From Himantopus leucocephalus (Eukaryota > Chordata > Aves > Charadriiformes > Recurvirostridae), in assembly GCA_003993805.1 (NCBI GenBank), contig RSEF01000001.1, positions 61,976,860-62,040,859 of the forward strand: a stretch of DNA of 64,000 nt, in the 5' to 3' direction. A program made the position numbers and the translations under genes. The notes beneath the pieces were generated by a model. It worked only from the letters and a program-made list of their open reading frames with translations. It did no database searches and was not told where the DNA came from. Below are positions 52,562-64,000 of the stretch, piece by piece. Position 1 is the first letter of the stretch. Each line of letters begins with the position of its first letter.

Positions 52562-52765
52562 TCTTATTTTTCTTTTTTCTTTTTTTTTTTTCTTCTTTTA
52601 TTTTATTTTTGGCAAGTCCACCACGCATTCTTTTGCCAAAGCAGGGTGTTCTGGGGCCACCCCAGGGGCAACACCACCACCAGGTTCAGGTGGACCCCAG
52701 GCTCAGAAGTGCTGTTGGACCACCTCCAGGATGATACTGCATCATCATCCGCACAGGAAGGAAAA
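52562..52765. other. T-rich tract followed by GC-rich segment, possible retrocopy fragment
   Basis: A pyrimidine/T-rich run (52562-52612) joins abruptly to about 150 bases of GC-rich sequence unlike its AT-rich neighbours. Read on the minus strand, this looks like a GC-rich body with an A-rich tail, as in a retroposed cDNA end. Read on the plus strand, the T-rich run ending in GGCAAG resembles a splice acceptor. No source gene was recognised and no target-site duplication was seen. Confidence 0.25.
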
Positions 52766-55524
52766 AACAGTGGTTTGAATTCTTAGTCTCAGAGTATTTC
52801 AGATCCCTTCTTAATCCATTATCTGTAGTCCCCAAAGCTTTAAATGTCAGTGTATTGCATTAGAAACAGCTCTGCTCTCTTGGTGCTGGATCCGAGCACC
52901 TCCTGCCACCCCTTTACCTCCAGCTCCCCCCCACCTTTTTCCATAATAAGAGTTTGTCCAATGTCTCTGAAATTAGAAGGGAGGGTTTTTTTGGGGGCGG
53001 TAAGAGGGTGTGGAGAACACAACGATGGAAGGATTCAGGATCCATTCTCCCACTCCCCTCCTTTCTCACCAAGGTTTGTGGTCAGTGAAGCCAGGACGAG
53101 CCATCCCTTTCCTCTTCACCACCAGTGTTCACTAATCAGACCAGGAGTGACCCTGGATGCGTGTCTTCACAGTGCAGAGGCATAGCAGCCGCGGGGATTA
53201 CTGGCAGGAGCTGGGAGACAGGGACAGAGCCCAGGGGATGTTCGGGAGGGGAAAAGACACTACCATCCCATAAGGATACACCAAGGGGGGCAGAGGGGAA
53301 CAAATACCCGTTCTTTCTCTGACAGTCTCCCTCCATCCCAACTCGGACGTTACCTGGAGGCCACAAGGTCCCCTCGTTTACCTGCCACAGAGACACGAAG
53401 AACAGGCTGGCCTGAGCTGCACAAGAGTAAACACCTCAGCAGGACACAACAGAAAGCAACAGCGAGAGTGGACTTGAGCGTGTCATCCTTCATACCAACC
53501 ACACAGGCACAAAACCACCCCATCTTTTCTGTCCATCACTTGGGTACAGCGTTACCCCCAGTCCTCTGGCAGAGCAAAGACGGCCAACCTGCCTTGTTCC
53601 CTCTGCTTTAGCAAGCTCACCTGCTGCAGGTCCGCCAAAGCCCACATCCTTCCCTTCACCTGGGGCAAAAGACAAAGATGAGTTCCCCACTCCAAAGCTA
53701 TGCATGGGCACACAATCCCTTTTTTATGTGGAAAGCACAGAGAAAGGCAAGAACAGAGATGGGCAGAGAGAAAGAAGCGCAGGGCTTGAGGATGCCACAC
53801 ACTGCTTCACCTACTACCTGGCCCTCCTTTGCACCACTTAATTTGAAGGTGGAAAGGTTCTGGGTGAGAAAAAGCACAGAGCACGAAGAGGGCTGCAGGG
53901 AAAGGCTGGTGATGCTTCCCCTCCCTCCACCGGACGGCTTCGCTCGCAGAGAGGCAGTGGGCACGTGGCTTCGCTACTCATGGCTGCAACAACTAACAGA
54001 CATTGGGCTCTGATGGTCTGATCAGTTTCAGCCCAGGGGCAGAACGGCGTTTTTTTTTTAGTCCTTCCCTTCTCAAACCTCAGGACCTGGTTCAGCCAAG
54101 ATCAAGAAGCCTCAACACTCACCTCAGAGTTCAGCATTGGGAAATGAGGATCTGATGCAAACCTGCCTCCTCCTTTGCCTCTCTCACCACCCCACACGCT
54201 TTTGGGTTCCCTCTTACGGAGGTTGTTGAGGAGGGTGGCCGTCCCCGCTGCATGCTGCCCGCAGAGGTCCCAGCCCAGCAGCACAGGCACGACTGCACAG
54301 AGGGCAAGCCACCACCTTGGGAAACCACCATGCAAAAGTCAGCTTGCTAGTCCCCATCCCCTCCAGGGACAAGGGGGAAGATTTTTAGTGACAAGCACTC
54401 TAGCTCCCTAAGGATAACAAACACAGGGTTAGCCAGCCAAATTAGACAGAAACATTGACTGGTTTGGCCTTAAATCAAAAAATGCTTAAGTGATTCTTGA
54501 GAAACAAAAAAGAATGCATTTCATCTGTAAAGCCCCTTCCTCCCACCACAACAGAAGTCTGTTTTAAATTTAATTTCCTAAGAATAAGGAAATGAGTAAG
54601 TCCAGGAGGAGGATAGGGCCAGAGTCCTGCAGAAGAGTCCCAGTGCTGCTATTACAGCAGGACCTTCTCCTCCTGCCCAAGGGGGCAGAAGAGAGAGGCA
54701 ATTCAGAGGGAGTGGTGGAGAATGATGGAGAAAATAATGGAGGAGAGGGGAGAGAAGGCAACAGGCTATACTTCAGGAACAGGAGAGCCAGATAGTGCAG
54801 CTGTGGGCTCATCTGAAACTCCCAAGAGACAAGGGCCATACCCCAGCAATGAAAACGCGGCTTGCAGCGCGCTAAAAATCCCCAAGAACACCCATGCACG
54901 GGAAGGGCTGGTATCAGAGGAGAGGCTGCTCCCACTGTAGAAGATAATGAGGTGCAGCCCCAGCACACATGCACCTTAGCCCCTGCTTCATGGGACTTTG
55001 GTGCCAAAGCACCCATGCAAAGACAGACTTCTCTTTCTCTCCTGTCTTCAGCAAGGCCTGGCACCGGGCTTGTGGTGTTATCACTGAGATAAGACAAAAC
55101 CAAAGGTCTCAGAGTAGATCTCAGGCTCCCTTCCAAGAGTAAAAATGAGAAATAGCTTCTTCCTTCCATACTTTTCTGCTGCTGAATCCCACGAGCTAAC
55201 ACACCTGCTCTCCTCCAGCTGCCCCTGGGGAAAGCATGTTCCCTTCATGCTGCAGCCTCAGTACTACTGCTCTCATCTTGCTCAACACAGGCTCCTCCTT
55301 TCTCTGCTGGGTCCCCATTTCTCTATAATCTCTCTATGCCCAAGACCTTCATGCAGCCACTTGGTACAAGGACCCTGTGACTGTGACAAGACTCCCTCCT
55401 GCTGCATCAAGTCTGGACTTAGAGCCACAGATTCCCTTCACGGGAGAAGAGCATTCTGCCTACCAAAGCCTCTCTCTCCACTCAGTTCCCAAAGGGGCTT
55501 TTCTACCTGTGGGGAAGACACAGC

Positions 55525-55560
55525 AAAACTGAGAACAGTTTTGCAACTGTTCTCAGTTTT
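55525..55560. repeat. perfect 16-bp inverted repeat with 4-nt loop
   Basis: AAAACTGAGAACAGTT at 55525-55540 is followed, after TTGC, by its exact reverse complement at 55545-55560. It lies about 2.1 kb past the MGAT3 stop on that gene's transcribed strand and may be inside its 3' UTR. The stem is too short for a microRNA precursor. Confidence 0.95.
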
Positions 55561-57688
55561 CTCAAAAACAACAACAAAAAAAAGAGTCCTTCAGTTCTTT
55601 TAAGTAGGCACATAAGATGTGGAAGGAGCTAAGATGAACTCCATCTCAGTTTGATCAGAAAAAGGTGTTCATCTTCATTCTATTCCAGTCTCAGTCTTAT
55701 TAGGCAATCAAGTTATTTTTGTTGATGTTTTTCATTTCTCTAAAGAGGGGAATAGGGGGGAAAAAAGAGAGATACAGAGAAAGGAGTGAGGCACAAGGAT
55801 AGGAACGGGCAAGGACAACACAGGAATATGGAGCCCTGGTGGAGTGAGTTAATGGCAATGGAAACCCTCCTGCCTCAGCACAGCTGGCCTGATGTCAGGG
55901 TCGCTCTTCCTTATGCCAACATTTTCCTTCTCCTCCTCCATATGATCCTCACTTCTCTGCTTGGAACATGAGCCAGTCTTTCCACTGCAAGGCTAGTAGA
56001 GCAAGTTCATCATGGTTTTCACCCTCTGCCCGCTACAGCCCAGGCTCTGGGCACCCCGTCAAGCCATCTGCTAAGGCAGGGCGGTAAGGGTGGAGATGTG
56101 GATCTCCCTCCTCAATGAGCTAAATCAATCCAATATAACGACAGACCAGATCTTGACTACCCATCACTGGCAAACTCTGAGCAGAAACTGGCCCTACCAG
56201 CTGCAACTAGTGTCCTCCTAGATCCCCTCTCCTCTGCATGGTCTTGTCTGCATGGCCCAGGCTGCACATGCTCTCTGGATTACAAAACAGTCTCTTGGCC
56301 ACGGGGGAAGTCTACCCATGGCCCGTTTCTCAACAAGCTCCCTTATACCCTAAAAGCATACAGATGGATCCTGTTCCTTGACGGGCTTTGCGTTTCCCCA
56401 TAACAACTCACAGCTTTGCCCTTCTTTCCCTTTTACCCCATGGCAAGAAGTAATAGCCAGCATGTGTAAGCAGCAGCGCCGCAACAGGCAGCGTCTGCAG
56501 GGTTGCAGAAGCAGCTAGAGAGGCATGCAACTGTGCATGTGCAGCACTGCTATGCAGTCCCTGGCCCTCTGAATTCCCCGAGAAATCATCCATGCCAAGA
56601 TAGAGATCACAGCTTCTGGATCCCACCATTTCCTGAAAGCACACACACCCAAAACCCAGCGATGTCCCCTTCCCCCTGATACTGGTAACAAACGCCCACG
56701 TGCATACCAAAACCATGCATGTTAGCACTCATGCACATAGGAAACCATGCACTTGTAAACATACACTCCCAACATCTGATTAAGTCCCCTGCAGCTTATC
56801 CCAGCCCCAACAGAAGCACGTACTGCAGGGAAGATGCTTCAGCTTCTGTAGGTCCAGCCAGTACAGTGTTGTGGGGCCAGGGGTGACAAAGGAGCTTTTT
56901 AAAAAAAAAGACACCTACAATTAAAAAAAAAAAAACCAAAAACGACCAAACAAAAAACCACAGCTTTCTCCTCTGCTTCCCATCTGCCTGCTCCAGGACT
57001 GGTAGAGCATCAGGCCAAGACACAGCCCAGGACAGATGCATTAAACCTGCGTGAGGAGGCTGCATCTTGGGGAAAACACCTTGGAAGCAAAGGATTTCCC
57101 TTCCCCAAAATACTCTTTGAATATAGAGGTATACAAAAAAAAAATATACGCATACTGAGATGCTTTTGCACATTCACTCATCCAAAAAATGCCTGTGACA
57201 CACATCTGCACACGTGACCACTCGCATTGGTTTGTGCCTGCTGACTCACACGCTCACTGAATAGCCCAGGCTCACATCTGTGCTTGCTCCGATCCACAAA
57301 GGATGAGGGTGGATGGGAACAGCTGCCCTCTCTCCCCATGGGACCCTCCCAGCCACCCCCGGAGGAAAATGCGCCAGCTGGCTGCAGAGATTCTCTCCAG
57401 CCAGCAGGAGAGGTTTGGGAGATGCAGGAAAGTCTATATGCTACTGCCAGAGTGGGTCCCCAACATCTCTCCTCTTCCTGCCCTTCACATGACTGAGGAA
57501 TTCTTGTCCCCAAGGTCACCCAGGGATGAAGGAAAGAAGAGAAGGAAGGGAGGGAGGGCAGAGACCCTGGAGAAATGGCACACCCCACCCAGAACCAAAT
57601 GAAACAAAAAAAGAAAGGAACAGATGAAAACATCCGATTCTTTCCTTTTGTTGTGAAGTCCTGATTTCCCAGGCGAACCCTGGTGGCC

Positions 57689-59197
57689 TCAGCCAGCACC
57701 CTCCGCTTTTCGGTAGGGGTTCTCCAACAAGTAGCGGAACCGCTGGTAGTTCTTGAGCAGGTACTTAGGAGCGTACATCTGCTCCTTGGGGTCAGCGGGG
57801 GGATACTCCTGCGTTGTACCATCAAACCAGCCACCAGTCCGGATCAGCTCCCGGATATAATTGAGGTCTCGTTTATCCTCATAGTCACCCCAGCGGGGGA
57901 AGTCCCCATTCTGGGCCGACACCAGTTTGAAGTAGATCCCCTCTGGGGTGAAACACCAGGAGCAGTGCCAGCCAGCGAAGTGGAGGGGGCTGCCCAGCGA
58001 CCACTGCACCAGGATGTGTCCTGTACTGTTCTCGTACTGCCGAAAGCCAGGCATGGTGTAGTAGTCGCGGCGCCGCAGACGGATCCCGTCAGTAGCATAG
58101 ACAGCTTGGAGCATCCCCATGGTGCAGCCTGAGACCACTTCCAAGGTGCCTGGTTGCTTCCAGAAGAAGCCATAGAGCGACTTGCGCATGTGAAAGGCAA
58201 AGGGCTCCGTCCAGCCATCGTAGAGCTTGAGGAAGAGCACGCCGTCACGGGCCGGGATCTCATCAGCATCATCAATGATGAAGACATCGTCTGGGCGCAG
58301 GTTGCGGAGGCGGGAGATGCCATCCCGGGTGAGAAAGGTGCGCAGGTAATCGTCAGCGATCCAGCCGTCTTGGCGGCCGCCAGGGGGGAAGTGGTCCAGG
58401 AAGACGTAGAGCAACTTATGGCGGATGTAGTCAAAGGAGCCGTTGAGGAGCATCTCACGGAATTTGAGGGGCCGCGGCTCTCCATAGGCTGTGAAGTTCG
58501 ACTCGCACACCACGAAGGCATCCACCACGTCTCCCAGCTCGTGGAAGCGGACATCCAGCAGGTCAAACTCATGGTTGACGTTGATAGCGTTGATGACCCG
58601 CCGGGGAATCTCCCGTGGCATGAGGCGGTCCTTGGTGGGCAGGTTGGAGTACTGGACCACAGTGGGGACACCACAGCTGGGGCCGTGCCAGCCTGGCAAG
58701 CATACGCACTCCACCCACTTGCGCCGCCTGGTCCCACTGGCGCTCAGGGGCTTGCGAGCCAGCCGCCCTGAGGCTGCACCATCCACTCGCTCCTCCGGCC
58801 GCCCTCCCACAGGTGGCTTCTCCAACACCTTGGTGCCTGGTTTAAAGCAAATGCCGCCGGCTTTGGTACGGACAAAATATTCTGTTGTGTCTTCTGGCAG
58901 CACAAACTCAACTTTGTGCAGCTCTTCGCTGGCTCTGCTGGGAGGCAGGGGCTGGAGCAATGGGGAGTGGGAGTACAGGGGTGTGCGGAGGAACTCGGTA
59001 CCCCCTGGCTCAGGGCTGACCTGAGGTGTGACGGGGGCATTGTTCCAGAAGAAGCTGGAGACGAGGTTGGGACTAAGCGAAGCCAGCTCCCGGGGGAAGG
59101 TGACATAGGAAAGGGCCTTGAGGAAGTGCAAGAAGGAGATGAGGCAGAGACCAGCCATGCAGAGAGTCAGAAAGAGCTTATGGCGTCTCATCTTCAT
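57689..59197 (-). CDS. MGAT3: beta-1,4-mannosyl-glycoprotein 4-beta-N-acetylglucosaminyltransferase (GnT-III), 502 aa
   Basis: The whole coding sequence is one exon on the minus strand, stop TGA at 57691-57689. The acceptor TTTCCACAG lies one base before the ATG, so the 5' UTR is in upstream exons not identified here. The protein is a type II Golgi membrane protein: short basic N-tail (MKMRRHK), membrane anchor at about 8-26, then a stem. A Cys-rich EGF-like motif CVCLPGWHGPSC is at 164-175, followed by the glycosyltransferase family 17 catalytic domain with the acidic motif IIDDADEIP at about 307-315. Three N-glycosylation sequons are visible (Asn 234, 252, 390). Family role: transfers GlcNAc to the core beta-mannose of N-glycans (bisecting GlcNAc), blocking further branching. 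The C-terminus stops at NPYRKAEGAG, about 30 residues earlier than human MGAT3 (533 aa), which has a Gly/Arg/Pro-rich tail. Confidence 0.97.
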   Translation of the reverse strand: MKMRRHKLFLTLCMAGLCLISFLHFLKALSYVTFPRELASLSPNLVSSFFWNNAPVTPQVSPEPGGTEFLRTPLYSHSPLLQPLPPSRASEELHKVEFVLPEDTTEYFVRTKAGGICFKPGTKVLEKPPVGGRPEERVDGAASGRLARKPLSASGTRRRKWVECVCLPGWHGPSCGVPTVVQYSNLPTKDRLMPREIPRRVINAINVNHEFDLLDVRFHELGDVVDAFVVCESNFTAYGEPRPLKFREMLLNGSFDYIRHKLLYVFLDHFPPGGRQDGWIADDYLRTFLTRDGISRLRNLRPDDVFIIDDADEIPARDGVLFLKLYDGWTEPFAFHMRKSLYGFFWKQPGTLEVVSGCTMGMLQAVYATDGIRLRRRDYYTMPGFRQYENSTGHILVQWSLGSPLHFAGWHCSWCFTPEGIYFKLVSAQNGDFPRWGDYEDKRDLNYIRELIRTGGWFDGTTQEYPPADPKEQMYAPKYLLKNYQRFRYLLENPYRKAEGAG

Positions 59198-62100
59198 CCT
59201 GTGGAAAGGCCATGAAAAGGAAAGTCACATTCAATAGTTACTGAGATGCAAAAAGTTTACCACTGGTAGAAAGACAGGTTGGGGATAGCAGAAAGCTGGT
59301 CCAAATTCAGCATGCATCTTTTCAGACTTGAATCCAAGAACTACTCCCTCCACCCCCTGCAGTCTTCAGTGGGTCTTTTGCCTCGGCGGGGTTACACCAC
59401 GCTGAACCTCTTCTAGACCAGTCACAGTTTTATAAACTCAAAGAAAGGCACCGGTGACAGGGTAGAGAGACGGGAAATCCAGAATAACAGGAATTCACGA
59501 TCTAGTGAACTCACCGCACCTGGCAGATGTGTCCCTATTCATTGATGAAAACAAAATGAACATAGGCCTCCTCAGGCCCTGCCTCACCAGAGGGTTGGGG
59601 GAAGATGAAAAGAGAGCAGAAGGGACGAGACAGAGTAGGGGGTACGCAGTTGAAACATGAGCGGCGTAAGAGGCAGTTTTAAAGGACTGATATCATTAGC
59701 CAGGCTGCCAGAACCACGAAAATATCTACACTCCCCAGATCTTTTCAGTGTTTGCTCAACACACACCCTAAAACCCACCCTTGTTCCTAGGAAACGCTAC
59801 CCAAGTTCACATGGGGAACAGGAGAAAAAAAAAAAAAAAAGAGATTCTGCCACTTTTACTCTTCTCCCATGCTTCTCAAGTCCACTGTACCTCCAAACAT
59901 TGTCCTTTGCTTTTTGTTTTCTGTGGACCAGATGCTGAGGGTTTTTGCATCTGGATCAAAGTGGCTAAAATAAATGCCTAGCTGTCTCCACTAGTAATAC
60001 TATGCCATCGTGATGGATCCATGTCAGGCCAGCAAGAAGCCAGCAGTGCAGACCCCTTCCCTCCAAACAACATGAAATATTGCCTTCATCCTCTCCCTAT
60101 ACCACCTCCCCTCCTCCAGCCCAGGCAGGGAGTGCAGAGCTGCTGCCAGGCAGAAGTGATTGAAGACTACAATGCAGAAAAAGGACAAAAAAAAAAAAGA
60201 CAAAAAACCCCCCACCAAACAACAACTAAGCTCACCCAACGCTTCACCAAGGAAAAGGCAAAGAGGTGTTCGTCTTCAGCTGTTTGGGGAAGAGAAGGTT
60301 GGGGTGAAGGTAGGCAGGGGAATAAGGTCACCCCAAAGCCCTTTGCAATGCAGAGGCTGTCCTCGTCTCCCTGGAGCATGAAACCTTCCATGCAGCAGCA
60401 GGCGAAGAGGTAGAGACACCCTCCGCACTCCACGTGCGCACCACTATGCCCCTTCAACAACACACTCCCCTGCGGCAGCTCTCTGCCCTGGCACCCTCCT
60501 CCTCCCAGGGCCGAAGTTCCTGATAGGCACCACACACCCCATTGCCATCACTTATAAACCCTCCGCCCAGCATGCGGTGGTGCCAGAGATGCCTTCACAG
60601 GAGGCGGTCCCCCCCCTCCTGGGGGGCACAGGGAAGCCGCCCCATGCCACCGGTCCCCACACAGGGGCTGTCCCACTCCCCTGCCCCAGGGCTCCTCATG
60701 GCCAACACATGTCCCCATGTCAGAGCAGAGGGAAGAAGCAGCCAGCCTGCTCCCACCGCTTCAGAGGGTATTAAGTAAAATACAGCAAAGCATGTTTACT
60801 TATTAACTTGGAGAGAATTTAATACTAAAGTGAAAAGCCATAAAGCATTTAGACAGATGGCAACTGCCCAAAGGAAAACATATCTGGCGCTCTACAGATG
60901 GCTCCGATACGGACTTGGTAGAGAGGTTGTTTGCGGTTACACCTTACAGCTCAGCGACGAGCACTTCTGGACACTTTGCAGTCATGTTTCTAGTGAGAAC
61001 CACGTCCACCGACACCGTCCCCCATGCTTGGGTGGTAGGCTGAGGAGTCCCATGTCAAGCTCTGAAGGGGGGGGACTGCAAGCCTGAAGCTGGTGGAAAA
61101 GTTACAGCACCGCCATGGGAGGGAGAAAAAAAAAATAAGGGAGGAAATGGCAGCTCTCCTCCTGGGACCATACCAGGGCAGGCCCTTGCCTCCTGCACCC
61201 ACCTTGCCTTATAGCCTGGCCTCACATGCCTGGTAATGGCACTGCTGGTGGGAGGCCTTCTGTGGTGGTCCAGCCATGAAGAGGCTAGATGCCCTCCTGT
61301 TCAAAGCCATAGAGGACCATCCTGGGTCTTGCTGTCAAGCTTTCTTCATGAGGGCAAAACAAGAGGCCCCCAAGAAACATCTCATCGTGCCCAGATTTGG
61401 GTGGGCTGTTTTTTTTGGTGGTTTTTTTTTTTTTTTAAGACTCCATTAATGTCTTGCTGGAGCAGCGAGAGCACTTGCAAGGTAGAGTGGTATCCAGTGC
61501 CTTTTCCTTGCACGTCACCAGTTTTTGCTCTGTCTTGAAGCATGGGGAAGAGAAGGGCACAAGGAAGCTGAAAGCACTAAATTAGCAGCAACTGGCTGTC
61601 AGGAGAAGATGTCCCTTGCTGGTAAATTAGTACAACTTTCCCCAGTCAGGTGCCCTATGCCTTCTCCAAGGCGTTAGCTCCAGACATCAGGTTGCTCTCT
61701 CAGATGCTGAAACCCAGGCGAGATGATCGGCTGGCCTGCTCCAATAAGGCAATCCCAATGGCTGCCAGGTAATGCTGGTTTCACTCCAGTTCCTACAGGA
61801 CATACAAATGCAGGGCAGCAAGCTTCCTCTGGGCCAGCCCAGGACAGAGGACAGGTGCTGGAGGAGTCACACAAGGCACATCTCCATCTTCTTCCCAGAT
61901 GGCTGCGATGCTCCACATGCCACGGTAGATTCCCAGACAAAAGGTCATAACTCTTGACATTCAACAAACTGCTTCACTTTCTGGGATGTGGTGTGCCGTG
62001 TCAACATAGCAGGACACACAGTTCTAGGAAGTAAAGCGTATTTTCCTCGCTTGACATTTGCATACATCAGTATCTGTCAGGTTCAGCACAGGGCTCTGCA

Positions 62101-62310
62101 GCTCTTCGCCTACTGGCAGAACTCAGCCCAGACACAGCTGCGTTGCCTCCCTGTTACCGCAGCCTGCACCTGGGAGAGCAGGGCTGGTGCACGCAGCCCT
62201 CCCCACAGCTCTGCCAAAGCAAGCTGGCCCTGCAGTACCCTCTGCTGTTTTGCTGCTGACACGTCCCAGGAGGCAGTTTTCACTGCTCAGTTGTCTTTGT
62301 TAGGGAGCGG
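59198..62310. other. MGAT3: MGAT3 upstream intron or intergenic sequence
   Basis: Because the acceptor at 59199-59200 directly precedes the start codon, this region is intronic at least on its left side. No leader exon with a convincing donor and CpG promoter was found. There is a GC-rich, partly low-complexity part near 60400-60760. Homopolymer A or T runs lie at 59825-59840 and 61421-61436. Confidence 0.5.
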
Positions 62311-62311
62311 G

Positions 62312-62406
62312 AATCACAGAATGGTCAGGGTTGGAAGGGACCTCTGGAGATCATCTAGTCCACCCCCACTGCCAGAGCAGGGTCACCTAGAGCAGGTTGC
62401 ACAGGA
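62312..62406 (-). mobile_element. CR1 LINE 3' fragment, minus orientation
   Basis: Read on the minus strand, the segment contains AACCTGCTCTAGGTGACCCT, GACTAGATGATCTCCAGAGG and TCCCTTCCAACCCTGACCAT and ends in ATTCTGTGATTC. These are the last about 95 bases of CR1, close to the subfamily of the copy at 5150-6211. It is a strongly 5'-truncated copy. Confidence 0.92.
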
Positions 62407-64000
62407 TGGGAACATGAACCCATTTCCTATCCCCTCCTAAAAGGGAGGGAAACAAAGCAGCAAGCTGTGTCCTCTTCAAAACCTCTTCTCTGGGAACCAC
62501 CTCCATTCTCACATGCCAGGGATTCCTCTGCCAGGGAGGAGAGAGAGCTCATGCACCCTTGGGTGGGCTGAGATGCTAAAAACCACCACATATCCCTTCC
62601 CATATCCTCTGATCAGTGCTACAGTGAAAGATGTGTCTTTGAGTGGTAGCTAATTGGAGACAAAGGCCAGCAGGGGAGGAAGATGTTATTACCCACCTTC
62701 CCCATCCAGAACATTTATGTGTGGTGGAAATGAGAGAGGAGGTACCAGTCAGGGAGACATCTCAGCTTGTCATAAAAGAGCCCAGCTGCTCTGTCACAAA
62801 GCAGCCATCAGTTACCAGGAACACAGAAAACAGCAAGAAGAGCTATTTCCCTTCTGACAATTTTGAGTGAGGAGGGGAAAAAAAGTCAACTTGATCTCAG
62901 GGAGAGTGATCAAGTTGCTGTCAGGTTAAAAACAGCAAGAAAAGCTTTAATGTTCAAGTAGAAGAAAAAGCCAGAAGGAGTATGGACAGTCAGCTCCATT
63001 AAGACAAAGCTCTTTAGGGAACATGCAGTTATAAACCACTTCAGCAACATTCAGTCTCAGCAAGAGAAGCTGAAAGCTTCTTTTTGTAAGGGATCTCTTT
63101 GATACTTCCTTGCTTGAAGAAGTTATGTCTTTGCCATGCAGGGGAAGGGCTTTCAGAGGAAGAAAGCTAGAAGTGGTATGCATCTGAGTTATCCCCAGAC
63201 ACCTGTTACCATTTTACTTTGCCATTATATCAAGTGACCAGTTGATTTATACCATCCTGAGATCATATCCTGATTTTCAAGGAGCCGAAGAGAAAGATAT
63301 GCACCGCTAAGAGCTGGCAATTCACCAGTCCTAATGTTCTCTTCTGGAAGACACTGGCAAGAGGCCATGCAAGAGGCTGCTGGATGCATGATACCCCACA
63401 TTCCATCCTGTTAGGGCATGGGACTCAAGACTCCGTAGACCTCTCCTGTGGTTACAGGAGAAAAGCTGCTGTGGAGGACAAGTCAGAAGCTTCTGGTTTT
63501 CCCCCAATACAGAAATGCTCATCTCCTCTGCCTAAAGTTATCCCGTAACACCCATGCAGTAATGTATTTGCCCATCACTCAGACACTTCAACATAAAGCA
63601 ACAATTCAAATTAGAATCGCTTTCACACGACAGATTAAAATCCAGCATGACTTCCATCCCCCACTCCACATTGAGGGCCGAACTCTCCCTCTCTCTGCTC
63701 CAGCTAAAGACAAATGAACAGGCTCCACACTTCTGAAGTCATCCACAGGGCACAGGCATCACAACACATGTCAGGGTCACAGTACACTCCAAGATCTCAA
63801 GTTACTTTTGTCCTGGAAAAACCTACAAAATTAAGGAGAAACTATAAAACCTACTATTTGTCTACAACTGAAACATGACTAGCTCAGGGACAGCATGACT
63901 GTGCTGAACTTAAGGATAGGAAGAGAAGATTATCCTACAAAGCTGGACAGTGGGGAAAGTGGAAAGAAGTGGGATGTACCAGAAGGTAGCTAGGGCTCAG
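62407..64000. other. single-copy sequence without recognised gene
   Basis: No coding frame of note is seen. A 10-bp perfect inverted repeat with an 11-nt loop lies at 62887-62917 (CAACTTGATC / GATCAAGTTG). By synteny TAB1 is expected beyond the right edge. Confidence 0.5.
62887..62917. repeat. perfect 10-bp inverted repeat, 11-nt loop
   Basis: CAACTTGATC at 62887-62896 and GATCAAGTTG at 62908-62917 are exact reverse complements. At this length a chance origin is possible. Confidence 0.8.

Larger units (their letters stand above)
44943..57688. other. intergenic sequence and MGAT3 3' UTR of unknown extent, no gene recognised
   Basis: No coding exon was recognised over 12.7 kb. Minor features are poly-T runs at 48982-49003 (next to a single N at 49005) and 52562-52612, an (AT)n run at 50372-50386, a GC-rich patch at 52613-52765 that follows a T-rich tract, and the perfect hairpin at 55525-55560. 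The MGAT3 3' UTR must begin at 57688 and run leftwards. No convincing AATAAA was placed for it. Confidence 0.5.

Noticed and set aside
57844..58737. 297-codon open frame on the minus strand in another frame of MGAT3
   Set aside because: It is a shadow of the conserved MGAT3 frame. The Ser/Thr-rich translation has no domain.
58154..58771. 205-codon open frame on the plus strand antisense to MGAT3
   Set aside because: It mirrors the high-GC, third-position-biased MGAT3 coding exon. It has no start context, family similarity or independent promoter.

Overview
This window is vertebrate nuclear DNA, almost certainly from a bird. Four spliced or single-exon vertebrate genes can be read out. The interspersed repeats are all CR1 LINE fragments with the avian-style 3' end, a doubled 8-mer tail such as ATTCTGTG or ATTCTATG. 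No SINE families typical of mammals were seen. Gene order and orientation match human 22q13.1 read backwards: RPS19BP1 (+), ATF4 (-), MIEF1 (-), MGAT3 (-). In human the flanking genes are CACNA1I and TAB1/SYNGR1; no exon of either is recognisable here. The species cannot be named from sequence alone.

Layout. 1-8.4 kb is intergenic with one CR1 copy interrupted by an assembly gap. 8.4-11.2 kb is the CpG-rich promoter and four coding exons of RPS19BP1. 11.2-20.7 kb is an intergenic interval between two convergent genes, with one CR1 copy and a poly-G tract. 20.7-24.4 kb is ATF4, with a TATA box, a 3-codon uORF1, a 58-codon uORF2 split by intron 1, and the coding sequence in two exons. 24.4-37.3 kb is gene-poor and holds the MIEF1 3' UTR plus unassigned sequence. 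It contains a second 100-N gap whose two edges repeat the same sequence. 37.3-44.0 kb is MIEF1, whose mRNA also carries the 70-aa LYR-motif microprotein upstream of the main frame. 44.0-57.7 kb is intergenic or MGAT3 3' UTR, with a CR1 tail and a perfect 16-bp hairpin. 57.7-59.2 kb is the single coding exon of MGAT3, and the rest is 5' intron or intergenic sequence of MGAT3.

How the genes work. ATF4 is the integrated-stress-response transcription factor, and its translation depends on the uORF pair that is intact here. MIEF1 recruits DRP1 to the mitochondrial outer membrane, while the upstream microprotein on the same mRNA belongs to the mitoribosome-associated LYR family. RPS19BP1 acts in nucleolar small-subunit assembly. 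MGAT3 is a Golgi glycosyltransferase adding bisecting GlcNAc. They are linked by old synteny, not by an operon-like logic.

The most noteworthy points are the preserved uORF architecture of ATF4, with its start codon set against the exon 1 splice donor, the bicistronic MIEF1 transcript, three CACGTG boxes upstream of ATF4, a perfect hairpin downstream of MGAT3, and a probable false duplication at the second assembly gap. I did not find a convincing new protein system.
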